Shown: one piece after another, positions 13,565-23,685 of the stretch
Layout: each line of letters begins with the position of its first letter
Numbering within the stretch: position 1 is the first letter of the stretch
Assembly (NCBI GenBank): GCA_007693745.1
Contig: REDA01000074.1
Coordinates: 1 to 50,995, forward strand
DNA length: 50,995 bases
Reading direction: 5' to 3'
DNA from: Balneolaceae bacterium
GTDB lineage: Bacteria > Bacteroidota > Rhodothermia > Balneolales > Balneolaceae
Made by a program: the position numbers and the translations under genes
Notes under the pieces: generated by a model
Seen by the model: the letters and a program-made list of their open reading frames with translations, nothing else
Told to the model about the DNA's origin: nothing
Database searches by the model: none

Positions 13565-14803
13565 TTACGCCTCGACATCAGCGTATCGATGACCCAGATT
13601 TTCAAAAATTCCTGCGGCTCCCATTCCGCCGCCAATGCACATGGTCACCATTCCAAACTGCTTGTCAAGCCTCTTTAAATCATGCAGTATCTGTGTTGTC
13701 AGTTTGGCTCCGGTACAACCTAACGGGTGTCCCATCGCAATGGCACCTCCATGGGTATTTACCCTCTCCGGATCCAGACCCGACTCTCTGATTACAGCCA
13801 GAGCCTGAGCCGCAAACGCTTCATTCAGCTCTATCAGGTCGATATCAGGCAGCTGCAGCCCGGCTTGTTTCAATGCTTTTGGTATCGCTGCTGAGGGGCC
13901 AATACCCATAATTTCGGGTGCTACGCCCGCAACGGAAAAGGCAAGATAGCGGGCAATGGGTTGAATGCCCAGTTCATCCGCTTTTTTTCTGCTCATCATC
14001 AGAACGGCTGCGGCGGCATCATTCATCTGGGAGGAATTTCCGGCCGTGACACTTCCTCCGGCTTTGAAAACGGGGCGCAGCGCAGAAAGTGCATCCATAG
14101 AGGAATCGGAGCGTGGCCCTTCGTCTGTTTTAAATTCCGTGACACGTTCCCCGATTTTACCTGAATCCGTAATATTTTTTTCCGTCACCTGAACCGGTGT
14201 AATCTGAGTATCAAAAATGCCATTCTTCCATGCTGAGACCGCATTTTGGTGACTCAATAGCGAGAACCGATCCTGGTCTTCTCTGCTGATGTTGTATCTG
14301 GTCACCAAATTTTCAGCAGTCAAACCCATACTGATATAGACTTCAGGCCAACGCTCAGCCAGCTCCGGATTCGGCTGAAATGAGATGCCCCCCATGGGAA
14401 CCTGGCTCATGCTTTCGGTACCTCCGGCAATAATGATCTCCGCTCCCCCGGTCATAATCCGCTCGGCTGCCATTGCGATCGACTGTAATCCTGAGGAACA
14501 GAACCTGTTGATGGTAACTCCCGGAACTTCAGCCGGGAGCCCGCCCAGCAGAGCACACTGCCTGGCAATGTTTAAGCCCTGAGACGCTTCCGGAAATGCA
14601 CAACCCACGTAGAGGTCATCCACACTGGCCGGACTCACTTCAGGAAGTGAGTGAAGAAGATCTTTGATTACATAGCCCATCAGCGAGTCGGGTCTGGTAA
14701 ACCGAAGGGATCCTCTGTTTGCCTTCCCGCACGCGGTTCGTTTGGCAGCTGCGATTACCACTTCCCGAACCGGTCTGGTGCTGAAACTCTGTCTAAAATT
14801 CAT
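13565..14803 (-). CDS. fadA: acetyl-CoA acyltransferase (3-ketoacyl-CoA thiolase)
   Basis: 412 residues; thiolytic cleavage of 3-ketoacyl-CoA to acetyl-CoA and a shortened acyl-CoA, the last step of beta-oxidation. Nucleophile C102 ([18 protein letters not shown]), H359 ([10 protein letters not shown], with H351 in [11 protein letters not shown]) and acid/base C389 ([14 protein letters not shown]) are all in place. Third gene of a minus-strand operon after fadD and fadN, 54 nt behind fadN. An acetoacetyl-CoA thiolase role is possible, but the context favours fatty acid oxidation. Confidence 0.93.
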   Translation of the reverse strand: MNFRQSFSTRPVREVVIAAAKRTACGKANRGSLRFTRPDSLMGYVIKDLLHSLPEVSPASVDDLYVGCAFPEASQGLNIARQCALLGGLPAEVPGVTINRFCSSGLQSIAMAAERIMTGGAEIIIAGGTESMSQVPMGGISFQPNPELAERWPEVYISMGLTAENLVTRYNISREDQDRFSLLSHQNAVSAWKNGIFDTQITPVQVTEKNITDSGKIGERVTEFKTDEGPRSDSSMDALSALRPVFKAGGSVTAGNSSQMNDAAAAVLMMSRKKADELGIQPIARYLAFSVAGVAPEIMGIGPSAAIPKALKQAGLQLPDIDLIELNEAFAAQALAVIRESGLDPERVNTHGGAIAMGHPLGCTGAKLTTQILHDLKRLDKQFGMVTMCIGGGMGAAGIFENLGHRYADVEA

Positions 14804-14857
14804 GATTTCTCTTTTCTGCTTTCTTTATTGTATGAATCCTGATCTGAAATTCCGATT

Positions 14858-17233
14858 TCAGTTCCTGAGCGGCTTCCCTGTTTTCAGCAGCTGCTCCATC
14901 CTTGCATGAGTCCGCTGATCTCTGAAACATTCCAGTATCGCTTCCCTTTCCAGTTTCAGAATCCAGGATTCCGGCACTTCCTGCGGCTCAGAAAGGTTTC
15001 CCCCGGACATCACGAAGGCCGTCTTCTCTGCAAGCAGTTTGTCATATTCTGTAGCAAATCCGGCTTCATTCATGTTAAAAAGCATAATTTTCAGTGCGGA
15101 GAGTCCGGTCTCCCCCATCACTCTGATCATCGGTTCAGCTGGAGGAGTATAGGTTCTGCCGGCCATCATTCGCGCCTCCTCTATAGCCGTTTTGATCAAA
15201 AGGTCACGGTTCATCACGATCAGATCTGTATCCCTGAGAAAGCCCAATCCACGTGCATTTGCAGCACTATCCGACACTTTGGCCATCCCGATCGTTTTAA
15301 AAGCCTCCCTCACAAAAGGAAGCGGATCCGCCTGGTCTGCAAATTTTACAAACCTCATGGCACGAAGCAGCAGCTCTTTTGTGCCACCCCCGGCGGGTAT
15401 GAGTCCAACCCCCAGTTCCACGAGTCCGCAGTAGAGTTCATGATGTGCCACTACCCTGTCGCAGTGCATAAAGAATTCCACTCCCCCGCCGAAGGTGCGG
15501 CCAGAGACTGCCGCAACGACCGGAAAGGGCTGGTAACGAAGGCCAACAGCCACTCTCTGAAACTGTTCAACGGCATCCCGGATTAATCCGAAATCACCCT
15601 TTTTCAGGACGGCTGCCGCTTCGGCAAGATTGGCTCCATAACTGAAATTATCATGATCATGGCCAAGCACAAGAGCTCCAAAGTTCTCTTTTACCGCAGC
15701 ACTTGCAGCATCCAGATTTTTTACCAGCTCAAATCCAAGTGTCTGTTGTTTGGTCCGGAATTCAAAGAGTGCCACTCCGTCTCCTGCATCGTATAAAGCT
15801 GCTGATTCAGTAGCCCAGATCTCCTTCTTCTCTTTCTTGAAACTTGAGACCCGGATGGCATTTCGTGCCGGCGGTGTTACGGGCTCTGCCCTCTCCTTAA
15901 TCAGGTTGTAAACGGTGCCACTCTGATAGAAAGATTCCCGGCCGGATGCCAGCATTTTTTTTACAGTTTCCGGTACCGTACGCCCTTCATTCTCCATTCG
16001 TATGACTGACTCCGCAACCCCGATCGCATCCCATCGCTGAAACGGGCCCAGTTCCCAGTTGAATCCCCACTGCATGGCCCGGTCAATCTCCTCCACGGAG
16101 TCTGAGATTTCCGGAATTCGGTTTGCACTGTAGAGCAGAAGGTCGCACTGGATCTCCCATAAAAACAACCCTGCTTTATCCTTCTGATTCACCAGAAATT
16201 TCAGCCGTTCACCCGGCGTTTTGAAATCTTTCTCAGCTTTTTTGGCGGATGGGATCTCAATCTTTACTTGTGGCTCGTAATCTAATGACTGAGGGTGGAT
16301 AACGAGGTACTCACTCCCCTTTTCACTCTTCACTTTCTTGTAGAAACCTTGCCCCTTTTTATTGCCATGAGCTCCCCTTTCCACCATTTTCCCAAAACCC
16401 TCAGGCAACTGGAAAACGTCTCTCCGTTCATCATCCGGCACAGCCGGCCGGAGATTGTCTGTTACATGCTTCAGCACATCCAGTCCGGCCATGTCGGCAG
16501 TCCGGAAGCTTGCAGCCTTGGAATAACCGGTCAGAGTCCCGGTCAGATAATCGATCTCTTCAGCCCGAAGTTTCCCCTCGAAAAACCAGGGCATCATGGA
16601 GGCCATCGAAAAAACGCCGATACGATTGGCAATGAAATTGGGGGTATCGTTGCAGACCACAACACCTTTCCCAAGTACCTGCTCACAAAACCGGGTCATC
16701 AATTCGGTAACCGCAGGGTTTGTCGCTTTGGTTGGAATGAGCTCGAGGAGCTTCATGTAGCGGGGCGGATTGAAAAAGTGGGTGCCCAGAAAATGCTGCC
16801 GGAATTCTTCTGAACAGGATTTACCAATCTTATCTATCGGCAATCCGGAAGTATTTGAGCTGACAATGGAGCCGGGTTTACGGTACTCCCCGATCTTTTT
16901 GATCAACGGCTTTTTGATCTCCATCCTTTCAACGACCACCTCACAGATCCAGTCAGCTTCCTGCAGCCAGTTCATGTGATCGTCAAAGTTCCCCGTCTCT
17001 ATCAGCCGGCTGTATGAGGGAACAGCCAGTGGCGACGGCCTCATCTTTAGCAGATTTTGAATACTCTTTTCAGCAAGCAGGTCGGGTCTGTCCGGATCAT
17101 CACTCTTCAGATCCATCAGTTTAACTTTCAGCCCCGCATTTACACAATGAGCCGCAATCTGGCTGCCCATAATGCCCGATCCGAGCACCACAACCTGCTG
17201 AATCCTGTTTCCCGGAAAAAGCTCTCTATTCAT
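14858..17233 (-). CDS. fadN: FadN-type 3-hydroxyacyl-CoA dehydrogenase/enoyl-CoA hydratase
   Basis: About 791 residues, bifunctional beta-oxidation enzyme with the FadN order: dehydrogenase first, hydratase last (opposite to E. coli FadB). NAD loop VVVLGSGIMGSQIA at the N-terminus; HAD signature NTSGLPIDKIG, FLGTHFFNPPRYMKLLELI and NRIGVF; then two HAD C-terminal repeats; crotonase domain from ~residue 490 with VSGRTFGGGVEFFMHCDRVV and LVELGVGLIPAGGGTKE, including both expected acidic residues. The start at 17233 overlaps the end of fadD by 8 nt; two in-frame upstream codons (to 17254) are alternatives. Acts with fadA and fadD in the same operon. Confidence 0.93.
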   Translation of the reverse strand: MNRELFPGNRIQQVVVLGSGIMGSQIAAHCVNAGLKVKLMDLKSDDPDRPDLLAEKSIQNLLKMRPSPLAVPSYSRLIETGNFDDHMNWLQEADWICEVVVERMEIKKPLIKKIGEYRKPGSIVSSNTSGLPIDKIGKSCSEEFRQHFLGTHFFNPPRYMKLLELIPTKATNPAVTELMTRFCEQVLGKGVVVCNDTPNFIANRIGVFSMASMMPWFFEGKLRAEEIDYLTGTLTGYSKAASFRTADMAGLDVLKHVTDNLRPAVPDDERRDVFQLPEGFGKMVERGAHGNKKGQGFYKKVKSEKGSEYLVIHPQSLDYEPQVKIEIPSAKKAEKDFKTPGERLKFLVNQKDKAGLFLWEIQCDLLLYSANRIPEISDSVEEIDRAMQWGFNWELGPFQRWDAIGVAESVIRMENEGRTVPETVKKMLASGRESFYQSGTVYNLIKERAEPVTPPARNAIRVSSFKKEKKEIWATESAALYDAGDGVALFEFRTKQQTLGFELVKNLDAASAAVKENFGALVLGHDHDNFSYGANLAEAAAVLKKGDFGLIRDAVEQFQRVAVGLRYQPFPVVAAVSGRTFGGGVEFFMHCDRVVAHHELYCGLVELGVGLIPAGGGTKELLLRAMRFVKFADQADPLPFVREAFKTIGMAKVSDSAANARGLGFLRDTDLIVMNRDLLIKTAIEEARMMAGRTYTPPAEPMIRVMGETGLSALKIMLFNMNEAGFATEYDKLLAEKTAFVMSGGNLSEPQEVPESWILKLEREAILECFRDQRTHARMEQLLKTGKPLRN

Positions 17234-19016
17234 CTTCGGCATACATCGAATCAATCTGAGCTGCGTATTTCTCCCTTACAACGCTCCGCTTCACTTTCAT
17301 TGTGGGGGTAAGATCACCGCTTTCAATGGTTAGCTGATCTTCGAGCAGCACAAATTTTTTGACAGTCTCCCATGGCGACAGCTCCCGGTTCGTTTTATCG
17401 ACCTCATCCTGAATCAACTGCCTTACCTTTTTATCCTCAGACACCGGCTCAGCCGGTACATACCCATCCCTTTTGAGTCTCTTTTTCACATTAGCATAGG
17501 CCGGTACAATCAGCGCTGAGCAGAATTTTTTCTGAAATCCCACCACAACCACCTGCTCAATGAATCCCGATCCTGCAAGCAGATTCTCTACATGCTGCGG
17601 GGATACATATTTACCCGTAGAGAGTTTAAAGAGTGCTTTTTTTCGATCCGTGATAAACAGATACCCATCTTCATCGAGCCTTCCGATATCACCGGTACTG
17701 AACCAGCCACTGTCTGAAATCACCTCCTTCGTCTTTTCTTCATCCTTATAATACCCTTTCATGATATTCGGGCCTTTTGCCAAAATTTCACCATCTTCCG
17801 CAATCTTGACCTGAACTCCCCTGATCGTCTTGCCTGAACTGCCAATTCGCATACTTTTCCGATTCTGAACTGTAATTACAGGCGAGGTTTCGGTTAATCC
17901 GTAGCCCTGCACGCAGATGAAACCGATGGCGTTCATAAACTTGAAAATCTCAGGGGAGAGGGCTGCCCCGCCGCTTACCATTCCTCTCAGATTACCTCCA
18001 AACAGCTCTCTGATTTTACTGTAAACAAGCTTGTCGGCCAGCTTGTATTTATAGGCCGTCACCCCCGTTGGCGGGTTTTCAGGGTCAAATTCAGCCGCCA
18101 GGTAGATGGCCCAGTAATAGAGGTTTTTCTTTAGTCCGCTTAGCTCCTGCCCCTTCACTTTTACCCCGGTATGAATTTTCTCCATTAGCCTCGGAACCGT
18201 CGCCATAAAAAAGGGTCTCACTTTCATGAAATCATCCCGGATCTCATCCACGGCTTCGATGTAGTGAATTTTACAGCCCATGACGATATACATATACTCG
18301 ATCATTCGCTCAAATATATGGGAGAGAGGCAGATAGGTAAGGACATCCTGACCAAAAAATTCCTTCTCTGTATAAGGCAACCGCTCCCTTGAAGCTTCCA
18401 CATTCGATACAATATTGTGATGTGTCAGCATCACTCCCTTCGGCAGCCCCGTAGTACCCGATGTGTAGATGAGTGTGGCAAGATCGTCTGACTTCACCTT
18501 TGCCTTCAGCTTTTCAAACAGATCCGGCTTTTCAGAATGCAGCACCTCACCCATCTCCAGAATCTGGTCAAAAGATTTTAGTTTCTTATGCTTCGACCCA
18601 AATAGGGATATAATCGCTTTCACGGATTCAACACTCTTGATCAGTGGCTTTGTTTCGGCAAACAGTGCGTCTGTGGAAACGATATGAACCTTTGCATCCG
18701 AATTTTTCAGAATGTAAATAATCTGATCTCCGGGCTGCGTTGTGTAGATCGGAACACTTGCTGCACCCAGGGAGAGGATAGCCAGATCACAAATCAGCCA
18801 CTCCGTGGAATTTTCAGCGTGCAATGAAACTTTATCACCCTGTCTCACTCCCAGTTTATAGAGGCCCAAAGCAAGATTACGGACCTTTGACAGGTAGGTC
18901 TGCACATCCGTGTAGTGCCATTTCCCGTTTCGCTTGGTGGAAGAGAATAAACCGGATGAATAATTTTCGAGACTGTTATAAAGAATTTCCGGCAGCGTTG
19001 TTTTGGCTTGAACCAT
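17226..19016 (-). CDS. fadD: long-chain fatty acid--CoA ligase (AMP-forming)
   Basis: 596 residues of the ANL superfamily, activating fatty acids with ATP and CoA at the inner face of the membrane. The P-loop is LIYTSGTTGLPKG; further motifs are QGYGLTETSP, WFSTGDIGRLDEDGYLFITDRKK (split in the usual A7/A8 positions) and LSTGKYVSPQHVENLL with the C-terminal region. It resembles the FadD15/long-chain bacterial type by length and spacing. First gene of the fadD-fadN-fadA operon. The 219-nt divergent gap to the thioesterase gene probably contains both promoters. No fatty-acid regulator is in the window. Confidence 0.92.
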   Translation of the reverse strand: MVQAKTTLPEILYNSLENYSSGLFSSTKRNGKWHYTDVQTYLSKVRNLALGLYKLGVRQGDKVSLHAENSTEWLICDLAILSLGAASVPIYTTQPGDQIIYILKNSDAKVHIVSTDALFAETKPLIKSVESVKAIISLFGSKHKKLKSFDQILEMGEVLHSEKPDLFEKLKAKVKSDDLATLIYTSGTTGLPKGVMLTHHNIVSNVEASRERLPYTEKEFFGQDVLTYLPLSHIFERMIEYMYIVMGCKIHYIEAVDEIRDDFMKVRPFFMATVPRLMEKIHTGVKVKGQELSGLKKNLYYWAIYLAAEFDPENPPTGVTAYKYKLADKLVYSKIRELFGGNLRGMVSGGAALSPEIFKFMNAIGFICVQGYGLTETSPVITVQNRKSMRIGSSGKTIRGVQVKIAEDGEILAKGPNIMKGYYKDEEKTKEVISDSGWFSTGDIGRLDEDGYLFITDRKKALFKLSTGKYVSPQHVENLLAGSGFIEQVVVVGFQKKFCSALIVPAYANVKKRLKRDGYVPAEPVSEDKKVRQLIQDEVDKTNRELSPWETVKKFVLLEDQLTIESGDLTPTMKVKRSVVREKYAAQIDSMYAEDE

Positions 19017-19235
19017 AGCAATAAAAGCGGTTTTTTGGATAATATGTGGGGTTTGAAGCGTTAAGGGTAATTTACCATTTCAGCTGACTTTACAAAACCT
19101 GAACTGATCTTTTTACCTGTGCAGGCGTTTTTCTTGATTTCACCCACTGCAATCCTTTCTCTCCATGAAAAACGTTTGTGAATCTTGCCTGACAGTCGCA
19201 TATTCTCTTGAATCAGTCAACGGAAATTTATTTTT

Positions 19236-19670
19236 ATGTATATAGAAGAGGATATTCGCGAAAAATTTGAATCCATAGCCGGTGGAGTGATGAAAAACAT
19301 GGGTCATGCACTCGGTATTTCGTTTCTCCATATCAGCCGCGACGAGATGAAAGCCTCCATGCCGGTGAATGAAAATACTGTACAACCTATGGGAATACTG
19401 CATGGAGGGGCCTCTGTTGCCCTGGCTGAAACACTCGCTTCCGTGGGTGCCTGGCTCAATCTGAAGGACCTGAATCAGTCTGCCGTCGGACTGGAAATCA
19501 ATGCGAATCACATCCGGTCCGTGCCCATTGGCGAAACGGTTACCGGAACGGCAAAACCCCTGCACAGAGGGTCTCAGACTCAGGTCTGGGACATCCGGAT
19601 TGAAACGGAACAGGGAAAACTTGTGAGTATAAGCCGGTGCACACTTGCGATTATAAAAAGGCGTTCATGA
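19236..19670 (+). CDS. PaaI/MenI-like hotdog-fold thioesterase
   Basis: 144 residues, single hotdog domain hydrolysing an acyl-CoA thioester. Core motif LHGGASVALAETLAS holds H56, G57 and probable catalytic E65; VGLEINANHIR and VTGTAKPLHRG follow, as in PaaI/YdiI/MenI proteins. Divergent from the beta-oxidation operon, so a role in clearing stalled acyl-CoA is plausible. Its stop overlaps the next ATG (ATGA, 19667-19670), indicating translational coupling with the YfcC-type carrier. Could instead be a DHNA-CoA thioesterase for menaquinone, but no men genes are nearby. Confidence 0.87.
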   Translation: MYIEEDIREKFESIAGGVMKNMGHALGISFLHISRDEMKASMPVNENTVQPMGILHGGASVALAETLASVGAWLNLKDLNQSAVGLEINANHIRSVPIGETVTGTAKPLHRGSQTQVWDIRIETEQGKLVSISRCTLAIIKRRS

Positions 19671-21040
19671 GATTTAAAGTACCTCATACATTGGTTCTGC
19701 TCTTTTTACTGATGGCAGCCGCTCTTGTTATGACATGGACCATACCTTCCGGTGAATTCCAGGTGGAAATGAATGAGTTTGGCCGCGAAGTAGCGCTGCC
19801 CGGAACGTTTGAAGTGTATCAGGAAAAGAGTTATCTCCATCCTGCAACCCTTTTTACCGTGGTACCCAGAGCATTTGCTGATGCGCAGGGAATTATCTTT
19901 TTTGTACTGATTATCGGCGGGGCCCTGGCTATTGTCCGGGAAACAGGAGCTATTGATGCACTGCTCGGAAAAATGGTACAGAAGTACGGCACTCAACCTG
20001 CGGCCCTGTTATTTTTAACTATGTTTGCCTTTTCAGCGGCATCTGCAACACTTGGAATGGCTGAAGAATACATCCCTTTTGCAATTCTTCTTGTGGCACT
20101 CTGCAAGGCGATGAGGCTGGATTCCATTACGGCTATTGGTACTATGGTTGTGGGGTACGGGATCGGTTACGGCATTGCGGTGATGAATCCCTTCACACTG
20201 CTCGTTGCTCAGGATGTTGCGGGTCTTGCTCCAACCTCCGGTATGGGTTTCCGTATTGCTCTTGCCTTCCCGCTACTGGCTATCGGTTTTCATCATGTAT
20301 GGTCGTATGCCTCAAGGATACAGAAGAACCCGGCGGCCAGCTACCTGCACGGTCTCACTTCAGACACCGGAGCTGAAGCGTATCACTTCCCCGAATTCAC
20401 GAGAAGGCACCTTCGGGTACTCATCACTACCGGTATCATTCTGATCATTCTCGTACTGGGGATCGCACTCAGAGGATGGTATTTTGTTGAAATGGGAGCG
20501 CTGTTTCTGGTACTCGCTCTTCTCACCGGACTTCTGTCAGGAGATGGCGTAAACCGTACAGCTGAAACATTTGGCAGGGGTGCTGCCGAACTCACCGGTA
20601 CAGCACTGCTTATCGGTTTTGCGCGTTCCATTGCCCTGATTATGGAGGATGGAGCTATTCTTCATACCGTTGTGAATGCCCTGGCGGCTCCCCTCTCTTT
20701 TGCCGGGTCGGAACTGGCTGCTGTGGGTATGCTTTTTATTCAGAGTGTTCTGAACTTTTTTATTCCATCCGGCAGCGGACAGGCTCTGGTTACCATGCCT
20801 CTGATGGCACCCATCGGAGATCTTGCCGGTGTATCAAGACAGGTATCTGTACTGGCTTTTCAGCTCGGCGACGGACTGATGAATATGATCGTTCCGACAA
20901 ATCCGGTTCTGATGGGGATACTCGGACTCGCTTCTATCCCCTACGACCGTTGGCTGCGGTTCATCCTGCCCCTGATTGCAAAACTGCTGATTGCCTGTTC
21001 TGTTGCTCTGGCTGTGGCTGTACGTATCGGATACAGCTGA
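19667..21040 (+). CDS. YfcC/DcuC-type carboxylate or amino-acid carrier
   Basis: 457 residues with about 12 hydrophobic segments, an inner-membrane carrier of the YfcC/C4-dicarboxylate (DcuC) superfamily. Diagnostic pieces are the N-terminal PHTLVLLFLLMAAALVMTWTIPSGEF, FSAASATLGMAEEYIPF, and near the C-terminus QSVLNFFIPSGSGQALVTMPLMAPIGDLAGVS (written in two parts in the protein). Substrate is unknown: dicarboxylates, arginine/ornithine or short-chain acids are all reported for the superfamily. The ATG overlaps the thioesterase stop by 4 nt (ATGA), which fixes this start over the earlier one at 19637 and suggests that the carried compound is linked to acyl-CoA turnover. Confidence 0.85.
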   Translation: MRFKVPHTLVLLFLLMAAALVMTWTIPSGEFQVEMNEFGREVALPGTFEVYQEKSYLHPATLFTVVPRAFADAQGIIFFVLIIGGALAIVRETGAIDALLGKMVQKYGTQPAALLFLTMFAFSAASATLGMAEEYIPFAILLVALCKAMRLDSITAIGTMVVGYGIGYGIAVMNPFTLLVAQDVAGLAPTSGMGFRIALAFPLLAIGFHHVWSYASRIQKNPAASYLHGLTSDTGAEAYHFPEFTRRHLRVLITTGIILIILVLGIALRGWYFVEMGALFLVLALLTGLLSGDGVNRTAETFGRGAAELTGTALLIGFARSIALIMEDGAILHTVVNALAAPLSFAGSELAAVGMLFIQSVLNFFIPSGSGQALVTMPLMAPIGDLAGVSRQVSVLAFQLGDGLMNMIVPTNPVLMGILGLASIPYDRWLRFILPLIAKLLIACSVALAVAVRIGYS

Positions 21041-21319
21041 TTATCCGGCACTCCTTCGGGTCAGAAGACCTATGATCACCACAAAGATGACAGATCCGAT
21101 GATCGACCAGATGATCGGAAACTGACTCCCGCCAATCGTTATATTGAGCAGATCCGGTAAATCGAGCTGTCTGCTGAGAAAGGTTCCCAGAAGTGCTCCG
21201 ATGAAGCCCACCACAATGGATACAGTGCAGCCACCTCTGGAGTAACCGGCAATGGACTGACCGATGGATCCGCATATTCCTGCGATGAGCAACAGCAGTA
21301 AAAATTCAAATAGTCCCAT
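21041..21319 (-). CDS. GlsB/YeaQ/YmgE-type stress-response membrane protein
   Basis: 92 residues, nearly all membrane: three hydrophobic helices with small-residue faces (LLLLLIAGICGSIGQSIAG, TVSIVVGFIGALLGTFLS, IIWSIIGSVIFVVIIGLL). This is the transglycosylase-associated/GlsB pattern, although the loop GYSRGGC replaces the more usual 'GRGGG' turn. Inner membrane, stress-linked, biochemical role unknown. It ends one base after the YfcC gene (convergent) and lies 1 nt downstream of ggt on the same strand, so it is probably cotranscribed with it. Confidence 0.85.
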   Translation of the reverse strand: MGLFEFLLLLLIAGICGSIGQSIAGYSRGGCTVSIVVGFIGALLGTFLSRQLDLPDLLNITIGGSQFPIIWSIIGSVIFVVIIGLLTRRSAG

Positions 21320-21320
21320 A

Positions 21321-23141
21321 TTATTCCCCCATTACTGTTCCTTCCCTTCTTGGATCGGCTCCGCCAAACAGACCGGCTTCAGTGATCTGAATGGCATGAA
21401 TTCCGCTGGCGGCCTCTCTCAGAACAAGCTCGTGTCCCCATGTTCTGAGGACATCAAGCAGCTCATCCGGAAAGAAACCCTCCTCAAGAACGGAAGGACC
21501 GTTAAAATTTGCAAAGTTTGGCAGATCTATCGCCCGTTGTGCGTCCAGCCCCCATTCAAACATTCCAATCACTGTTTTGGCGGTGTAGTGTATAATCGCC
21601 GCACCTCCGGGCGAACCCAGGTTAGCGAGCAGCTCACCGGTTTCCCGGTCAAATACCAGGGTTGGAGTCATGCTCGAGCGGGGCCTTTTCCCCGGCTCAA
21701 GCCTGTTTGCAATAGGATTCCCCTGCTCATCGGCCGGAGAGAGCGAAAAATCGGTAAGTTCGTTGTTTAAAACAAAACCACCTTTTAGTCCGGTGCCGCC
21801 ATCACTCATGATCCGGCTGCCAAATCCGCTTTCAATGGTGGTTGTCATGGCTACAGCCATCCCGTTTGAATCGACAACACTGATATGGCTGGTACCCGAT
21901 TCCTGCTGCAGGGGCTGAGATCCCGCATCACTGCTTAACTCACCCGGATCTCCCGGTTCAGCGCTTCCCATGCTCATCTCACCGATCAGTGCTGAGCGCA
22001 AACGCAGATATTCGCTGTTCAGCATTCGGTTCCAGTTGCCACCCGGTGCTTCAACAAACTCAGGATCGGCGATGTAGAGATTACGATCGGCAAAGGCCAG
22101 TTTGGACGCTTCCAGGTAGTGATGCAGCCACTCTGCCGAAGGCAGTGACCCGTCAAAACCCGTCACCGGAGTTTCCAGATGATCCATAATCCCCAGAATC
22201 TGCATCATGGTGATATGACCGGATGAAGGTGGCGGGAACCCGCAAATATCATACGTACGCCACTGCGTACAGATCGGCTCCGTCTGCAGCTCCATTTCGG
22301 GATAGGAAGCCAGATCCGTAACGGTAAGGAGACCGGGACGCTCATGGCTTTTCACCCTCTCTTCGATATCCCGGGCAACAGCACCGGTATAGAAAGATGA
22401 GATTCCAGATTCTGCAATGTCTCTGAGAATCGCGGCAAGAGCAGGATTCTTCAAAAGGTCTCCGATCGCAACCGGGTCACCGATTTCAGTATAAAAATAG
22501 GAAGAGGCAACCGGATCCAGTCGCAACGTCTCATCAGCGGCAAGAAGTGTATGCAGGCGGGGAGTAACACGAAACCCCTCCTCTGCGAGTGAAATTGCAG
22601 GAGTGAACAGCTCATGCCAGGGCAATACACCATGGCTGTCATGAGCAGCTTTCAGCAGTGCCACCGTTCCGGGCACACCAACCGACTTACCGCTTCTGAC
22701 TGCCTCGGCAAAAGGCATCACTTCTCCATCAGGCTTCAGAAACAGGTTCTCATCCGCACCTGAAGGTGCCGTTTCCCTTCCGTTGTATGCAACAATCCCC
22801 TCCCCATTCGAAATCAGCATAAAAGCTCCCCCTCCGATTCCGCTCGACTGCGGCTCCGTCAGGGTAAGCACAAGCTGTACCGCTATGGCGGCATCCACAG
22901 CCGATCCTCCGGCTCTGAGGATCTGATATCCCGCATCCACGGCCAGCGGATGAGCTGCTGCCACAGCAAAATCAGAAAATTCCCATCCCGGTTTTGGAGT
23001 AAAGCCCGAAGCAATTTCCGGCTGTTCCGGAATCCTGTATTCCATTGAAAAGGATGTCTGATCACTTTCACAAGAAAGAATAAAAATTAACGGCAATACG
23101 AAGAAAAGGGATCGATACCTATGCATCATATTTTGTTTCAT
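21321..23141 (-). CDS. ggt: gamma-glutamyltransferase, lipoprotein form
   Basis: 606 residues; Ntn hydrolase that removes or transfers the gamma-glutamyl group of glutathione and related peptides in the periplasm. A lipoprotein signal (FVLPLIFILSC, Cys 24) anchors it. The autoprocessing site and nucleophile are at T417 (ESGTSHISVVD), and the small subunit holds the oxyanion-loop region GLKGGFVLNNELTDFS and RPRSSMTPT. The large subunit shows AVDAAIAVQL, SSGIGGGAFML and NGRETAP. Length is normal, so it should process into two subunits. It precedes the GlsB-type gene by 1 nt. Possible roles are glutathione salvage or peptide nitrogen supply. Confidence 0.94.
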   Translation of the reverse strand: MKQNMMHRYRSLFFVLPLIFILSCESDQTSFSMEYRIPEQPEIASGFTPKPGWEFSDFAVAAAHPLAVDAGYQILRAGGSAVDAAIAVQLVLTLTEPQSSGIGGGAFMLISNGEGIVAYNGRETAPSGADENLFLKPDGEVMPFAEAVRSGKSVGVPGTVALLKAAHDSHGVLPWHELFTPAISLAEEGFRVTPRLHTLLAADETLRLDPVASSYFYTEIGDPVAIGDLLKNPALAAILRDIAESGISSFYTGAVARDIEERVKSHERPGLLTVTDLASYPEMELQTEPICTQWRTYDICGFPPPSSGHITMMQILGIMDHLETPVTGFDGSLPSAEWLHHYLEASKLAFADRNLYIADPEFVEAPGGNWNRMLNSEYLRLRSALIGEMSMGSAEPGDPGELSSDAGSQPLQQESGTSHISVVDSNGMAVAMTTTIESGFGSRIMSDGGTGLKGGFVLNNELTDFSLSPADEQGNPIANRLEPGKRPRSSMTPTLVFDRETGELLANLGSPGGAAIIHYTAKTVIGMFEWGLDAQRAIDLPNFANFNGPSVLEEGFFPDELLDVLRTWGHELVLREAASGIHAIQITEAGLFGGADPRREGTVMGE

Positions 23142-23253
23142 GGCAGGGTCAACCCTCCGTTCTGTTTAATTCCATCCATTCATTTATTAATGGATCTGCT
23201 GTTAAATGGCAAAATTTCTTATCTGTCAGATCAGCCTTCATATTTATCAAAAA

Positions 23254-23685
23254 TTAAAAAGGCCATACATCCCACGGTATCCTCACCAGCATGAACAGAA
23301 GACCGGCAGAATAGTAAATGATGACGGTTTTGTAGCGGCGAACATCATCGCCCGGCTTTTTGGATTTGATATACCCGAGAGAGATCAGCACAATTGAAAT
23401 AATCATGGTCAGGGGATGTTCGAGCAGATACAGTCTCATGACTGAATCAGTCATCATTTCTCCGGAGAAAGATGAAATCCCGAATGGTGAGATCAGATAG
23501 ACAACAATTCCAATCAGCAACTGAAGGTGTGACAAGATAAATCCTGAAAGCGCAAGTAATTTAAAGCGTGTTGAAAACGGTTTTTTCCGAAGTAGCTGGC
23601 TGAGTGCCGACAAAATTATTAGTGTCAGAGCGATTAGCAGAACCCATGCCAGATAAGAATGAACCTGTTGAAAAACGATATACAT
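23254..23685 (-). CDS. small four-helix membrane protein, 'cytochrome b'-like of Bacteroidota
   Basis: 143 residues with four hydrophobic helices. The opening (FQQVHSYLAWVLLIALTLI) with a His in the first helix, HLQLLIGIVVYLISP in the second or third, and LEHPLTMIISIVLISLGYIKSKK in the third resemble small proteins in Bacteroidota often labelled cytochrome B. The three His in membrane-facing positions might bind heme, but no CxxCH is present and I cannot prove this. It is separated from ggt by about 110 nt on the same strand and is divergent from the zinc operon. Confidence 0.6.
   Translation of the reverse strand: MYIVFQQVHSYLAWVLLIALTLIILSALSQLLRKKPFSTRFKLLALSGFILSHLQLLIGIVVYLISPFGISSFSGEMMTDSVMRLYLLEHPLTMIISIVLISLGYIKSKKPGDDVRRYKTVIIYYSAGLLFMLVRIPWDVWPF

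Noticed and set aside
14906-15586. 226-residue plus-strand frame
   Set aside because: Antisense to the crotonase part of fadN; amino-acid composition is that of a shadow.
19066-19076. GGTAATTTACC palindrome as fatty-acid operator
   Set aside because: Only 5-bp arms; such sites are expected by chance in AT-rich gaps.
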